Notes: a model not told the origin generated them from the sequence alone. 64,000 nucleotides of DNA from Melanocharis versteri (GCA_013397845.1 VZTG01007655.1:518505-582504), one strand, 5' to 3'. Shown: positions 26,861 through 39,329, numbered from the stretch's first letter. Made by a program: numbers and translations.

Positions 26861-28429
26861 ACAAAATAACGGACTGCAGCAGAGACTGATTACAAAACAC
26901 CAAATGATTAAATTTGCAACATTTGGATTTTCATCTGCTGCTGGAAGTTTCCAAGACGGATGGGTCTTCAGGAATGGGCCTTGGTGCCTGCACCAAGCAA
27001 GCTGCCAATGCTGGCTGATCATACATTAAGGAGAGTTTTGAGAATAATAACCTCAAACCCTTCTACAATGCGTAGGAAAAGTTATAATGTGACGTGTCAC
27101 AAGAGGTGCCTGTCTACTCAATGGTTCTGTGGACTGACTGCCCATGAGACAAAGGCGCCTGGCGTGGGACAAAATAAACTTGTAAGACTGAGGCAGTACA
27201 GGAGATGTGTTTCTACAAACACTTAAAGCTCCCTTCAACAAAGATCAATTCTTCAGTGAAGAGTCAACAACGCTGTTTTGCACAGATTTGCATTCTGTCC
27301 AATACAGTTATTTCACATTAAAAATTTGGCTCCTTTTAAATAATTATCCTACCTTCCATGACAGCAGTGTCAAACTGTTTTCCCTAACAATTTTCTTTCC
27401 CATTTCAAAAGAAACCAACCTACTCACAAGTCTTATCTTCTAAGAGAGAGAGAGAGGAGATTGGAAAGTGTATTGATCTTAGTGATGCCAAGTCCTCCTA
27501 GGGAATAAAAGTTTATTGCTTTCCTGTCTCTCATTATCTTTTTGTGAGGATGTGGATCACAGGCTGGGAAATAGTATTCCATGAGCGAGGAGACAGGCTT
27601 CCCTACACAGGTGAAAAGCCTGCTCCAGGAAGCATGAAGAAGGAAACTGAAGTTAAAATTTGAAGAGCTATCAGGTGGATTAGGGGTCTAGGGCTTGTGG
27701 AAGGTCACGCAGCTTTCCAACTTTTAAATATGCAGCTTTAACCTTGTGGACTGTGGCACAGGACAGACGTAGGTTTCATGAAATGACTACTCTATTTTTC
27801 AGGGCAACATGCTGAAATGTGCTAAGCTCCCTCCATTCCCACTGAGAGGAATGCACAGATCTAGGTATCTTTCAAAAGTTTGGTTTGTTGTTTGTTGGTT
27901 TGTTTTCAGAAAATAAGAAGATATAATTGAGAAGCACTTATAGAAAATTTCAAAGCAAGGGAATTGCTCCATCGTCTCAACACTTCCAGCCAAGTAATTC
28001 AGCCCAGAGCTTTATCTGTTGTTCTGCTGAGTTTTAGGTCAGGCACACATTTACAGATCTAAGAAGGGAGCAAAGAAAACTCTCTGCATCCACATGTATG
28101 TCCTTGGAAGACTAATCTCAACAGATACCAAGGCCCTGATTAGGCATCTGTAAGTCCTCATGTTGTACTATCACTGCATGTGGGAAATCTCAACAGCCTG
28201 ATCCAGATTTTGCAAAATACAAAGTGAGATTCTGACCTTTTGAAATTAATGAGAATTTTGCCATTGACCCCAGCAGGACCCCAGATTCAAACCTTGTTAT
28301 CTACCCTGAATTGCAGAGGAGCTAAGAACTTGACAATCTGCTTGAGCTTTGAATGCTCAGCACTTCTAAATATTAGCCCATTAGCTCACATTGTTAAGTT
28401 TAATGAATGACCTCTGAAAATCATCACCT

Positions 28430-28474
28430 GAAATTTTTGTCTGCAAAACTGTCTGATTTGCAGACAAAATTTTC
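28430..28474. repeat. Near-perfect inverted repeat (18-bp arms, 9-base loop)
   Basis: Left arm gaaatttttgtctgcaaa (28430-28447) and right arm tttgcagacaaaattttc (28457-28474) pair with a single mismatch around the loop actgtctga. It lies in intron 7 and would form a stable hairpin in RNA of either strand. Confidence 0.9.
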
Positions 28475-31383
28475 TTATACTGTTTTTTAACCTGTACTTT
28501 CAGTGTAAAATGGACAACAAACTCCATATTTCTAATTTAAATAACTGTGCAGACTTACTTCCTTATAAAGCAAATTTTAATTTTTGTGACCTCACTGTGG
28601 TTCCAGAAGATCTTTCAGAGCTGAGAAGAGAATAGCCTCCTATCTCTGCACCCTGTGGAGATGCAGCTCCCAATGGGTTGTCTATGACAAGTCCACTCTT
28701 CCTCAGCCAAAAAGGCAAAGACCGGGGAATAAAGCTATGTATGAGTCAGCCTGCACTAAGGAAAGAGTGGCTCACACTAAGTTTAAGATAGATATTTGTA
28801 TCCTACCTCACTTACTAAAATTCTTCCTTCAGCAACTGAAATGTTGCATCTTTTCTATTCTGCACTATCCAGAGTGCTCTTCCTTTTGATTTGGCTAACT
28901 TAAGCTAGAATGCCCTTGCCCTCACTCTAAATCTTCCTGCATAAACCACAATAGATGTGGTTGGAAATTACATGAAGTGACAGTGTGAGTGTTTGGAGAC
29001 TGTTTCTACACGTAAATATGTTTAAAGCAGTAGTGCTCCTCCTAGGTGTGCCCTTAGCAGGTGCCCGAGCAACACCTGCCTCCAGCATAGCAGAGACCCC
29101 TCTGCAGAAAGAAACACCTCACACACCTCCCTCACCGGATGGCAAACACTGATCAGAGATGAATTCTGTCTGCTTTGTCAATACAGCACAAAGAGGCAAA
29201 AGTCCTGTGGGACAGTAGTGTTATTAGGATTGTTTCCAGCGGCTTAACCCAGAATGTCTGCCAGCTCAGGTGTTCAGGTATTTACTCAAACTTTGTATTT
29301 CATGGTCTTTAAACACAGGTGATATGTTTTTTTCTTTACGAATTACATTTTCTCCTCCTCAGTTATCGACATTTTTTTCTGCAGTGCTAACTCTTATCTG
29401 TTGTAGTCTTGCCTAGGAATAACTGGGAACTGATGATAACGAATATTTCTGCTCTTTCCAAAGCAAACATTCTAACAATGCCATAATCTAAAAGGCTCGA
29501 TCTATGCATGCCCCTAAAAATAATGACCATCAATCTGTATTAATTTAAGGTCTAAGTTCACCATTCTGTCTCTAAAGAAAAAAAAAGAACAGCTCAGGTA
29601 ATCAGTGAAAAAAAAAAGGCTGGCTGAATACCAAACAAAAGCCAACAACTAAAACCCAGTTTGTGGCAGGGACACCATAAAAATCAGACTGTCTGCTGCA
29701 GTCATGGTAGAAAATCTTTTGGAAGTGAGTATATGCTTTTGGCTCCTGTTATTAGATAACTGATAACGAGTTAAGCATGATTCACATCAAGTAATAAAAT
29801 GACACATGGGCCCTAAAGGGTAGGAATTGGAAGGGTCTTTCATAGCACATGTCTTTGGAGAAACTGCTGATAACTTGTGGAGAGGTTTCACAATACTGAA
29901 CGGTATACAGGGCCAAAACTATTTTCATTTCTTTTTCTGATATCATTTACTGTCTCCCATTTCCCCTGTAAATAAATCCTCTCAATCATACACAGCATGG
30001 AGAAATGTGACCTAAATGTGGTAAAAGGACAGGTATATCATATGTAGCCATAGCTGAACTGTGGAGCAGTTTTGCCCAGTTTCTCTTCTGACTTTAACTT
30101 CTGCTCCTCATTATTTTATTAATTTATACCCTCTTTTCTAGTAATGGCAATTTTTTTTCTCTGAGACTCAGACTCCCCTTGTGGCTTGATCTCTGCCCTT
30201 TATCTATGCCCTCTCTAGGCATCAGAAGGAAGCTATAGTCACTATTCTAATCTAAGCTTAAGAAGAAAGAGAGACAACTTCTAGCTGTTCCACACAGAGA
30301 CCATCCTTTGCAGATAAGCTAAATCTTCAAAGGGAAATCTTGTAAACTCTAAATCACTGGTGGGTAGAAGGCAGCTCCAGGCTCATGTTTAAGAGAAAAG
30401 CTGATGTTGACTAACAGGGCAAGCTGCCTCAGCCCAGATTATCCTTTTGTGTGCTTTGAGCCTTCTCGAGTCAAACTGCATCATGCATTTTAACACATCC
30501 TACCATCCTGGAGAACCAGGTGTCATGAGATGCCAGACTTACAAGCTGGTGAGAGTCTGGGTTAGCCTTAGACAGACAGGGCTGTGCTGTGTGTGAGTGA
30601 AAGTGCTGGGTCATAACACACTGCTGCAAAAGCTGATGGCCTCAGCTGCATCCAGAAACACATTTATCTGTGATTTACTGGTGAAAGCTAAACCTGATAT
30701 CAACTCCTATAGTATAATTGTATTGCAATTAATTTCCCAATACATTAGGAATTAAAAGGTACAAACTAAAGCTGCTGAAATGCCCAGAATTAGGGTACAG
30801 GACAAGACAAGACTCCATTTACATTAAAGATAATATCATGTTTTGGCTAAACATGCGAGCATGATTAATACCAGTACCAGAGCTAAGAGCATTAGAGTAA
30901 ACTCTTCTATGACCAAAGTTATAAGCAGGAGTACTGCTGGAATTTGTGAGGCCTTTCTTACAAAACCTATGAGCTGATCAGTGTAGAGCCTTTGTAACAT
31001 GAAAGCCATGGGTAGAGCACATGGTTGTCTGTCACAAATACTTCTACGTCAGTAATCTGGAGATGTATGAGATGTTTCACTCCTGCAGAGAGGGTCTTTC
31101 AATGACTTTCTGCTCGACCAAGGTACATTGCAAACCTTCAAATCAATAAGCCATCTGCCATCATCCAACATTAAAATATCAATGGAAAGTCAACATTTAC
31201 ATTTGATTTCATTGCACCAGATAACCCCTCCATTCTACCTAACAGTAAGCTGGGTTAATTCAAGCTCCATGCTAGCAACCATGCCTTCACTCTCGAGAAC
31301 AAGCAAGAAAGCTAAAGCCCCCAAGTTTCAACATAGCTGTGAGCACGAGCAGGACTCCCAGCTTGTCATTTTCGGATACGTAC

Positions 31384-31580
31384 CCAGTACAGCACATCTG
31401 TCCAGCCCTCCATGGTGATGCACTGAAACACCGTGAGCATGGCAAAAGCAAAATTGTCAAAGTTGGTAATGCCGTGCTTAGGTCCCTCCCAGCCCGCCTT
31501 GCACTCGGTGCCGTTCTGACACTGCCGCCCGTGGGCAGACTGGGGGGCACACGGAGACGGATCATCTTCCGCAGGTGTAT
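31384..31580 (-). CDS. CACNA1C: CACNA1C exon 7: repeat I pore loop and selectivity filter
   Basis: This 197-nt exon enters in phase 1 and leaves in phase 0 after Trp (LYW), with donor gtacgt. The extracellular part reads TPAEDDPSPCAPQSAHGRQC and then QNGTECKAGWEGPKHG. The P-helix and filter follow as ITNFDNFAFAMLTVFQCITM and EGWTDVLYW. The Glu in TMEGW is the repeat I glutamate of the EEEE calcium selectivity filter. An N-glycosylation sequon (NGT) and several Cys lie in the turret. The HGRQCQNGT and GPKHGITNFDN strings are CACNA1C-like; CACNA1D has a different loop. This exon joins equally to 8a or 8. Confidence 0.98.
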
Positions 31581-33182
31581 CTTGAAGGAGAGAAGGGGGA
31601 GAAAACAGCTGAAGGAAACCGTCTGACGCACTGATAAGCAAGTGAAGGATAGCTGTTTTTAACAAAAGTGTTTTGCAGCGATTTGGACAGATTTCTCAGG
31701 AATACACAGGCAACTGCTCACTGTCGCGCTTCACTTTCTCTTTGCAAAAAAATAATAGCCAAGCTGTCAAATTTTATAGTCAAAACTGAGATGAACTTTT
31801 TTTTCCAATGCATACCCTCCCGCGAGGAAGAAACCAGGCCTTTCAACATGACAGGGAACATTAGATCAAGCCTATCATGTTTCATTAGGCTGCGTGTCAT
31901 GGCCAGCGCTTTTCCTACCGCAGTCACCTGGCGTCTGGGTTAATCTTGGAAGTGACTGGCACTGCTGAAGGAGGCTGAGCCCCTGCAGCAGACAGGCTTC
32001 AGTGCTCTGCAGACAGCTCGATGTGGCACTGGGCCGCTGCTGAATTACAGCAGAGAGCGTCTGGAGCTCTGCTCTTTTGGCATTTAGATGATGTGTGGCA
32101 TTTTATCGGTAGCCCAGTGGCACTCAGAAACTCTAAGAATGCTGCTTGATTATCCACCCCTTATTCCACACAGGTGTTTTCAAAGACCTGAGAACCTACA
32201 CAACAAAGCAAACTAAATGCTTTGGTATTTAAAGAATGCTCCAGAAAACATTTTTATAAGCATGAAAACTGCTGAAACGTGATTTTTTAAAATATACAGA
32301 TTTCAGATCTTAGTACTACATTTCTAACAGATGCCGGTAGGCATGTATGTGTAGGGGAGCAGGTAATTATGTTTGTTTCTCATCTTATATGGTAAACAAT
32401 GTAATTTTCCCAAAGCTGCGATTACATTCTGATTCAGTAATATCAGAATTAGATGCTGTAATGTAAATACTTCCAGACAGAATGGAGAGAAATACACCCA
32501 CTTTAAAGATGCAAACCAGAGTGACAGTTCATTATAGTTCTAGCATCATTTCCAGAAAATGAAATCTGTCAACATTATAAAAGCCGAAAATACTGAACTT
32601 CTGAAATAATTTTCTGCTGTACAATATTTTCTTATGAGCTGAACTGGGTCCTAGGCATTAACAGTCTCCACCACATGAGAAATAGCTGCTGTTCAAGATC
32701 AATAAATCAAAAGAAAATGAACAGATGGTTAGATGAGTGACAGTGCAATTGAATTATTTTGAAATGTGAATATTTTTTTCTGCAAATAATTTGAAAGTTC
32801 TTTACTGATGGATTTGATGTAAAAAAGTTCCTTCCCATTAATATAATTGTATTTTCTTTCTGGTGGCACTTCTAACCACAGTTGCAGACTGTGATTAAAA
32901 AAAAAAGTACTGCCCTGAATTATATATTCCTTTACAACGATGCTGGTTTAAAACAAAGATGCATTTTTGTATAAAATTAATAATAAAATATATGAGCTTT
33001 TCATTTCTGTGTTGCCACCTCTTGTGTAGCTCAGTCTGCAGTGGTGAAATTGTGAAATCCCTAGGAAGTACCCAAGCAGTGAGCAACAGGCACCTGTCTC
33101 CTGTGCCAGAAGAAATGCTCTATTACACGTGGGAAAAGGCTCCTTCTGAAAATCTTTGTACGTTTTTGTGGGTTCCCCTTAC
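31581..33182 (-). other. CACNA1C: CACNA1C intron 6
   Basis: This 1.6-kb intron sits between the exon 6 donor (gtaagg) and the exon 7 acceptor (ctctccttcaag, preceded by a CT-rich tract). It is AT-rich and no repeat, RNA gene or extra exon was recognised. It is the shortest intron here apart from the one between exons 8a and 8. Confidence 0.88.
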
Positions 33183-33344
33183 CTATCAGTCCCCCTTGCA
33201 CGTGGTAGCAGGTCTTGTGCATCTTCCCCATGAATAACTCCAGTCCAATGATGGCATAGATGATAATGACAAACAGCACCAGCAGGGCAATATGCAACAA
33301 AGGGACCATGGCCTTGATAATTGAATTTAAGACCACCTGGAGAC
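33183..33344 (-). CDS. CACNA1C: CACNA1C exon 6: repeat I S4-S5 linker, S5 and start of pore loop
   Basis: This 162-nt exon enters in phase 1 (A from exon 5 plus GT gives Ser) and leaves in phase 1 (G, completed by AT of exon 7 to give Asp). It encodes the S4-S5 linker (LQVVLNSIIKAM), the S5 helix (VPLLHIALLVLFVIIIYAII), and the start of the extracellular turret (GLELFMGKMHKTCYHVQGGL). The acceptor is ctctctgcag and the donor gtaagg. Everything up to HKTCY is conserved. The last residues before the junction differ from the mammalian sequence as I recall it, and lie in the variable extracellular loop. The frame is intact. Confidence 0.97.
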
Positions 33345-36300
33345 CTGCAGAGAGAACAGAAGGAAGCACTTATCAGCAAGAGAACAAAACTCAGAGAGGC
33401 TATAAATTGCACAGTAGTGTTTCAGTTTCATTTTGTTCCCCCTCACCTGAACTCATTATCTTGATGATGTCAAGACGTACATTTACAGATTACCTCCCCC
33501 CAGAAGATCCCCAATATTGCAAGAATTTACCACTGCTGCCCAGATCACAGGCCAAGGTGAAGCAGGTATAACCTTACCTGTCACCAAATACCCGCTTCCC
33601 AAGGAGGGAATATATCAGCTAGCTTGCTTATTCTTGACAAACAGGCCTAAGGTGATGCACACGTGGTACTGAGGGGAGTTAAAGCACGAGAAAAACAAAA
33701 AACAACCAGGCCTGAAGAGGGACAGGAACCACAGTACACGCACGAGGGCAAATTCTGGGGTGCAGAGATGCACTCTGGAGCATGGGGAGAGGTGGCAAAC
33801 TGAAGCCGTGTCCCTACTCTGATGCTGGGTTCTTCCAGAAGTCAAACCAGCCCCAGGCAGAGCCCGAGCTGCTCAAGAACCACCAAACCCATAACTGAGT
33901 GAGACTCCCAGCTCTCTTAGGTTCTTCCTGGCTCCACATCCACCTCATCTAACTTCAGTTTCAACAGAGGGTCAGAACCAGCAGTGCTGGTTTTGTCCCA
34001 AGATTTATGGAGCACCTTTTAGCAGAGGTTGCCCAGAAATGGGTATGAGCAAAATATTATTACATGATTGTTAAGGTATGAGACTGTTGAAAGTCCTAAT
34101 CATGAGCAAGACAAACATTCCCAGAACGGCCCAGGGAAGGTGACTTGTAGCCAAGTTCTCTAAATCACTAAGCAGCTGTACCCTCAGATGCACTTGACTC
34201 AAGCTGCAGATTCATGTGCCTCCCTCTGTCTCCTTCCCCTCATTTTGTAAAACCAGAATAATAATGCCAGCCTCGTAAGCCTTTAGTAAGGATTTGCATT
34301 TACGAAGATCTTAAAGTTATCACTTTGAGTAGGAATGATGGCAACCACTGTCACTGGCAAGTTATTAATGATGGAAGTATTGAGAGACCTCTAGAACTCT
34401 ATAGTCTACAAATAGCCAGATCAGAACAATTACAAGCTCATGATTTTGCAATGACTGAGAGCCAGAAGTCATTAATGTCTCCTGCAAATGCTGTCATCTC
34501 CTCAGAGAAGTTGGTATTAGCTGTGATTTTTGAAAAATGTGATTCATGAGTTGTAAATGTCTGTTATACATCTGCCAAGAGAGCTTGTGATAACTAATAA
34601 CTTCTAAAATCTATCATCTAAGATCTTAGACTTCTTTTTTTTTTTAAAACTAATTTAAATACTTTCTAATGAGGATGACACATCTCTTGACAAGCACTTT
34701 CCCTTGTAGGCAATCCACTTGTCAGCTCACAGCTAAGGCTGAGACTGCCTTTGCTCCACAGCCATGATGGAACACATTAGAAGCAACCAAATGTGGCATC
34801 AGCTGCCTGCCTAGCAGCATCCCTCACTGCCTGCTAGCAAATAGCGGCTGGATTCTAACACCCCTCAGATGTCAGGACATTTTTTCAGGTGTCTACAGGC
34901 GGTCTGGTCACCTGTTATCAGTTATCTATCCAAAGGATATGCTACTATCCAAAGGCGGTGACATTCAGCATGAAACATTCTGGATTTCACAGAGGCTCTT
35001 ACAGGACCAAAACATCCTGTACAAGAGTGGGCCACTCTGCTTGCTCAGCTGCCTCTGGGTGCTTTTCTCCATAAGCAATGTCTCTGGGGAAAAAAAGTTG
35101 CTGTGCTTACGTGAGGCAGTCAACCTTTCCCTCTAAATGCCCACGTCATTGAGTCTAATTCTAAATATGCACTGAAAATAAGGTGCAGTCAACACCACCA
35201 TTGCTCCAATTCTATACATCCGTCAGGAATGTTACATTCCTCAGAAAAGTAAAACGATGTCTCACCTTCTCCAAAACGTGGTGCAACAGTACAAGAAAGT
35301 TAAAAGACTACAGGCGGCTGCAAACCTGAAAAAAACCCCCACAAACTTTGCAGGTTGAAATACTTGTTGCTTCAAATAAATCTTCATAAAAGCAAATAAA
35401 GGCCTACCTTTTCAGTGACTTTGGGAGCCTTGTTAATCCAAAATGTAGCCAAGCTTATGAGGTTAAAAGTTCTAATACCAGGTTTTACATAATTTACCCT
35501 TAATTATTAATTTATTTTAACATTCATTGTGGGTTATACCCAGTACTCTTGAGAGGGTACTGAGAACAGACAAAAAGATGAACAAAAACCTCTCTCATTT
35601 TAAAAACAGCTTCATTAACACCCACGCCATGAAAGTGCTTCAGCCTTCTACAGATGTCCAGAGAAGATAATATCTGCACAAAGCAATGCCCTTTGTGTTA
35701 ACAAATCAGTGTTTGTAGAAACAAAGGTCTGCATCATACACTTGACATGATGTTTAGATGGTCGAGGGGAACACGTACCACCAGGAGATGTACAGGACCT
35801 TCAGCCAGCTTAATTAGGGAAAAGTTTCTTGAGGGTATTAAGCCAACTTTGAAGAGGACACGAGGTACTGAATGCTGTTAGCATGAACTGATGTGTGTGC
35901 TGCGCAGTATCCTTTCAGGGCAGCCTGTTTTTAAATCCAGATGATTCCAATAATTAGCAAACTTAAATACGTTACCATCAAAGTATCCAGAGAGTTTCTG
36001 AAAGCTAAAAAAACACTGACTATGCAGCGACTTTAGAAACGGCCTCAGGAGATGTAATGGATGCTGCTTGCAGAAAGGCAAGAGATCCATGCACATCACC
36101 AGGCTCCCCACGTTGCTGTCGAGCTTATTGCTGCAACACAGCTGCTGCCTGCAAATTGCTTTATTCTGTCAGGGAGCAGCTTGCAACACAAAGAGCAGCT
36201 GCAAGGAATGGCACGAGGAACCATGCCCGGAGAGTTGGAAAACTCCCTGTACTGGCAAGGGGGAGAGCAGGGAGAGCGGGTGAGGGGGGATTAAAGGACT

Positions 36301-38009
36301 GGGGAAGAGCCGTGGGTAGGTGGAACAGAGTCACTTTTCTGATAAAAACCTCACACGCTTCAAAACACATCAAATCTGTGCTCTGAAACCCCAGAGATGC
36401 AGAGTAAATTTCTGATCAGAGTAAATCAAGGCGAACCACCCCCTTATAAGCAGTCACAAAGACTTTTCTAACCAGTGGTGAGAACTCAACACTCTTTTAG
36501 GGGCTCTTTCTCTGTGCAGACGAAGAAAAGAGAGTTCAGCTCATAAAAGAATGATTTCTCTGTCCCAATTCATGCATGCTCAATCTTTGCATGGTGCAAT
36601 GCATAGGTATCACCCCACATGGGTGTTCACACCATTGCACGTCTTTGGCATTTTTTTCTCACTTGTGGAGGTAAGGCTTGCACTCTTAGCAATGAGCTGT
36701 GCATAATTAATCATTATTAAAGCAGAGTGCCTGGTGACCTGATCAGACTGCAGAGCTGGCCTCTGGATTTAAAGGAGGTGATGCCAATAACTGCTTTCTT
36801 CAGCAGAGCCAAGTTTTTGCAGTGCTGTTTGCAGCGGCTGGCAATGTCAGCACTGGCCAACCATAAACACAGGGTCTTGAACTTAAGTCCTGAGAAGTAA
36901 ATATAAAAGTAAATGGTTTTCAAATATTTGGCATTCTAAATCTACTTATTCATGTGCTAGGCTCTCTCCAGACATCTGTTAAGGTGCAGCATCTGCCTTG
37001 AGGAGCTCACTCCAGGCTGGACACAGAGAACTGCACAGGGATTAGGGAAAACGCAACGAAAGGGATTGTTTGCACTTTTTCAGCCCACGCTTTTCATCTG
37101 TTAATAATTGAAGATCTTAAACAACCCTTAGTATTTATTTTAAAAGCACTTCAGTTTACCTTTAAAAGAATCCTCTTGGCTGCGTTCTGTTGGCTGACAC
37201 TGATTCCATAAATGTTTCAGCAAGCAAACCACGTTAATGCCATTCCCTGGGCTCACAGAATTTAGCATTTATTTATACCGATAAAACATTTTAAATATTT
37301 ATTACATGGGAAAAACATTGCTTTTTATACCAGGTCAAGCCCTTTTTAGCCTCTAGAGGACTGCATTAACCCAAAAGTTTAGAGTACAACTGGGAAGAAG
37401 AAGGACTAGGGAAGAACGAAGGAAAAAAGCTTGTATCAAGTAACGTTGATCTTTCTCAAAGCTGTGGGAAATGCACTTTTAAGGCTGTTGCAGGTGTTTT
37501 AGAGCTATTATATGATGCTGTGTTCTTCTCTCAGGAAGATGATGAGAGGGGCTGGTTGCTGTCTCATCGATTCAGGCAGTTATTGAAGAATGTGCTTTAT
37601 CTTTGAGCATGTAAGTGTCTGCACCTAAAGCAATGGGATTACCTACATATCCCCTTGTGTACTTACAAGCTTTTTTGGATTTCAACCAATGTTTAGCAAG
37701 ATGGCACAAGAAAAAGACCCAGCTTCTAAAATGCACTTGGCATTGTTGCATTGTGGAACATATCCAAGGAAATTAATGGTATGTTTGCTAATACAGAATT
37801 CCTCTCAAGAAAGACATGCCTATAACAAGTAAGGCGATTCTTAGAAACACCCAACTTGCCTCTTTTTCAAGACCGTGAACTTTCAGACCCGAAAAAATCT
37901 TCTTTCTGGGACTGATTCTGCCAGATGTTTTTCTCAAAAACATAATATCTCTTCTTTGTTGCACAGTGGTGTTCGTAAATTCCCAGTTAATTAATGCGTG
38001 AGTGCCCAA

Positions 38010-38310
38010 TCACCTCACATTTCCCTCCCTTTTCCCCTTAGGTTTCCTTTCCTTTTGTCCCCCTCATGTTTCCTGCGCTTTTATCTCTTTTCCCACCCTT
38101 TTTCCTCTCCTTCTTCCTCACATTTCCTGGCCTTTTTTCTCTCCTTTTTCACCTCACATTTCCTGCCCTTTTTCCTCTCTCCTTTTTCACCTCATGTTTC
38201 CCGCCCTTTTCCACCTCACATTTCCCGCCGTTTTTCACCTCACGTTTCCCGCCGTTTTTCACCTCACGTTTTCCGCCATTTTTGCTCTCTCTTTCTCTGC
38301 CCTTTCCCCC
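38010..38310. repeat. Pyrimidine-rich minisatellite with 24-bp unit
   Basis: A C/T-rich block, irregular at first (cacatttcctgcccttttt-type units) and regular at its end, where the unit tttttcacctcacgtttccc plus gccg repeats every 24 bp. Four E2F-like TTTCCCGCC/TTTTCCGCC cores start at 38197, 38221, 38245 and 38269. Confidence 0.85.
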
Positions 38311-38324
38311 TCTATTTAAGTACT

Positions 38325-38665
38325 TAAAACGTTAGGAAAAGGAGGATTTTCCTTGAATTTAAACCCTTAAAACCAAGGGAAAACAGGGATTCCCTTGCAA
38401 TTTTAATCTCAGGATGATGAAAATGGAGGATTTTCCCTCAACTCAAACTCAAAAAATGGCATCATAAAGGTTTTCCCTTTCCATTTAAGCCAGAAAATAA
38501 CAATTCCCCATCAACTGATACCCTTAAATCATGGAAAATGTAGGTTTTCCTTCAACTCATACCCTTAAAATCATAGGCGAAGGGGGATGCCCTCCAATTT
38601 AAACACAGACAACAATGAAAAAGGAGACTTTCCCCTCCATTTAAACCCCTTTTCCACCAAACACC
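38325..38665. repeat. Degenerate tandem repeat, roughly 60-bp unit
   Basis: Imperfect units of the form gaggattttcccttaaact..aaacccttaaaa recur about five times: for example gaggattttccttgaattta, gaggattttccctcaactca, taggttttccttcaactcat and gagactttcccctccattta. They are too diverged for a single exact period. Confidence 0.6.
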
Positions 38666-38679
38666 TCTTTTTTTCTGGG

Positions 38680-38765
38680 GTCACTGGGATGCAGTAGGGA
38701 GGGACTGGGATGGGACTGAGGGCACTTGGGAGGGACTAAAGGCACTGGGATGGGACTGGGAAGAT
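38680..38765. repeat. GGGACTGGGAT short tandem repeat (G-rich)
   Basis: The + strand carries repeated gggactgggatgggactg and gcacttgggagggactaa units, giving many GGG runs that could fold as a G-quadruplex. Sequence of this type is familiar from avian microchromosomes. Confidence 0.75.
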
Positions 38766-39030
38766 GAAATCCGAAAGAGAAAGAAGAAGGATCTTCCCTG
38801 CGCCGCCCGGCGCTGCCCCACCTGCTCAGGTGCGCTGCTCCCCTCTGCTGCGCTGCCCTGCGGCACAGGGCTCGTCCCTCTGCACATCCCGAGCGATGCT
38901 CCTGAGCAGCCAGGTGCTCCCCCTGCTCCTGCGAGTGCTGTCACTGCTGTCCTCCGAGAGATCCCCGGGATCACCCACTGCAGGAGGTACAGGAACCCCC
39001 CTGAGAGCAGCCCTCAGCGGGGTCTGTCCC

Positions 39031-39261
39031 TCCTCACCCTCACTGACCGCACCTGGGGCTGCCCTGCCCCTCCTCACCCTCACTGACCGCACCTGGGGCT
39101 GCCCCACCCCTCTTCATCTTCACTGACCGCACCTGGGGCTGTCCCAACTCTCCTCATCCTCACTGACCGCACCTGGGGCTGCCCCAATCCTCCTCACCCT
39201 CACTGACCGCACCTGGGGCTGCCCTGCCCCTCCTCATCCTCACTGACCACACCTGGGGCTA
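39031..39261. repeat. 40-bp minisatellite, six copies
   Basis: Units with the core actgaccgcacctggggctg start at 39042, 39082, 39122, 39162, 39202 and 39242, exactly 40 bp apart. Copies differ by a few substitutions, mainly in the spacer (ccctgcccctcctcaccctc). The last copy has lost its CpG (gaccac). Confidence 0.95.
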
Positions 39262-39323
39262 TGATTTCTTAACTTCCCAAAGGCTTTTTAGATCTTATCC
39301 TGACCATCAACATTACAATTTGT

Positions 39324-39329
39324 TTTATT
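39324..39329 (-). terminator. Candidate poly(A) signal AATAAA after the secreted-protein ORF
   Basis: AATAAA on the minus strand (within gcaaataaaacaaattg) is followed by a GT-rich stretch (gtaatgttgatggtc). It lies about 315 bases downstream of the TAG of the 74-codon frame. Confidence 0.3.

Noticed and set aside
38002..38335. Overlapping Phe/Pro-rich plus-strand frames of about 100 codons
   Set aside because: They are translations of the C/T-rich minisatellite, open in all three frames.
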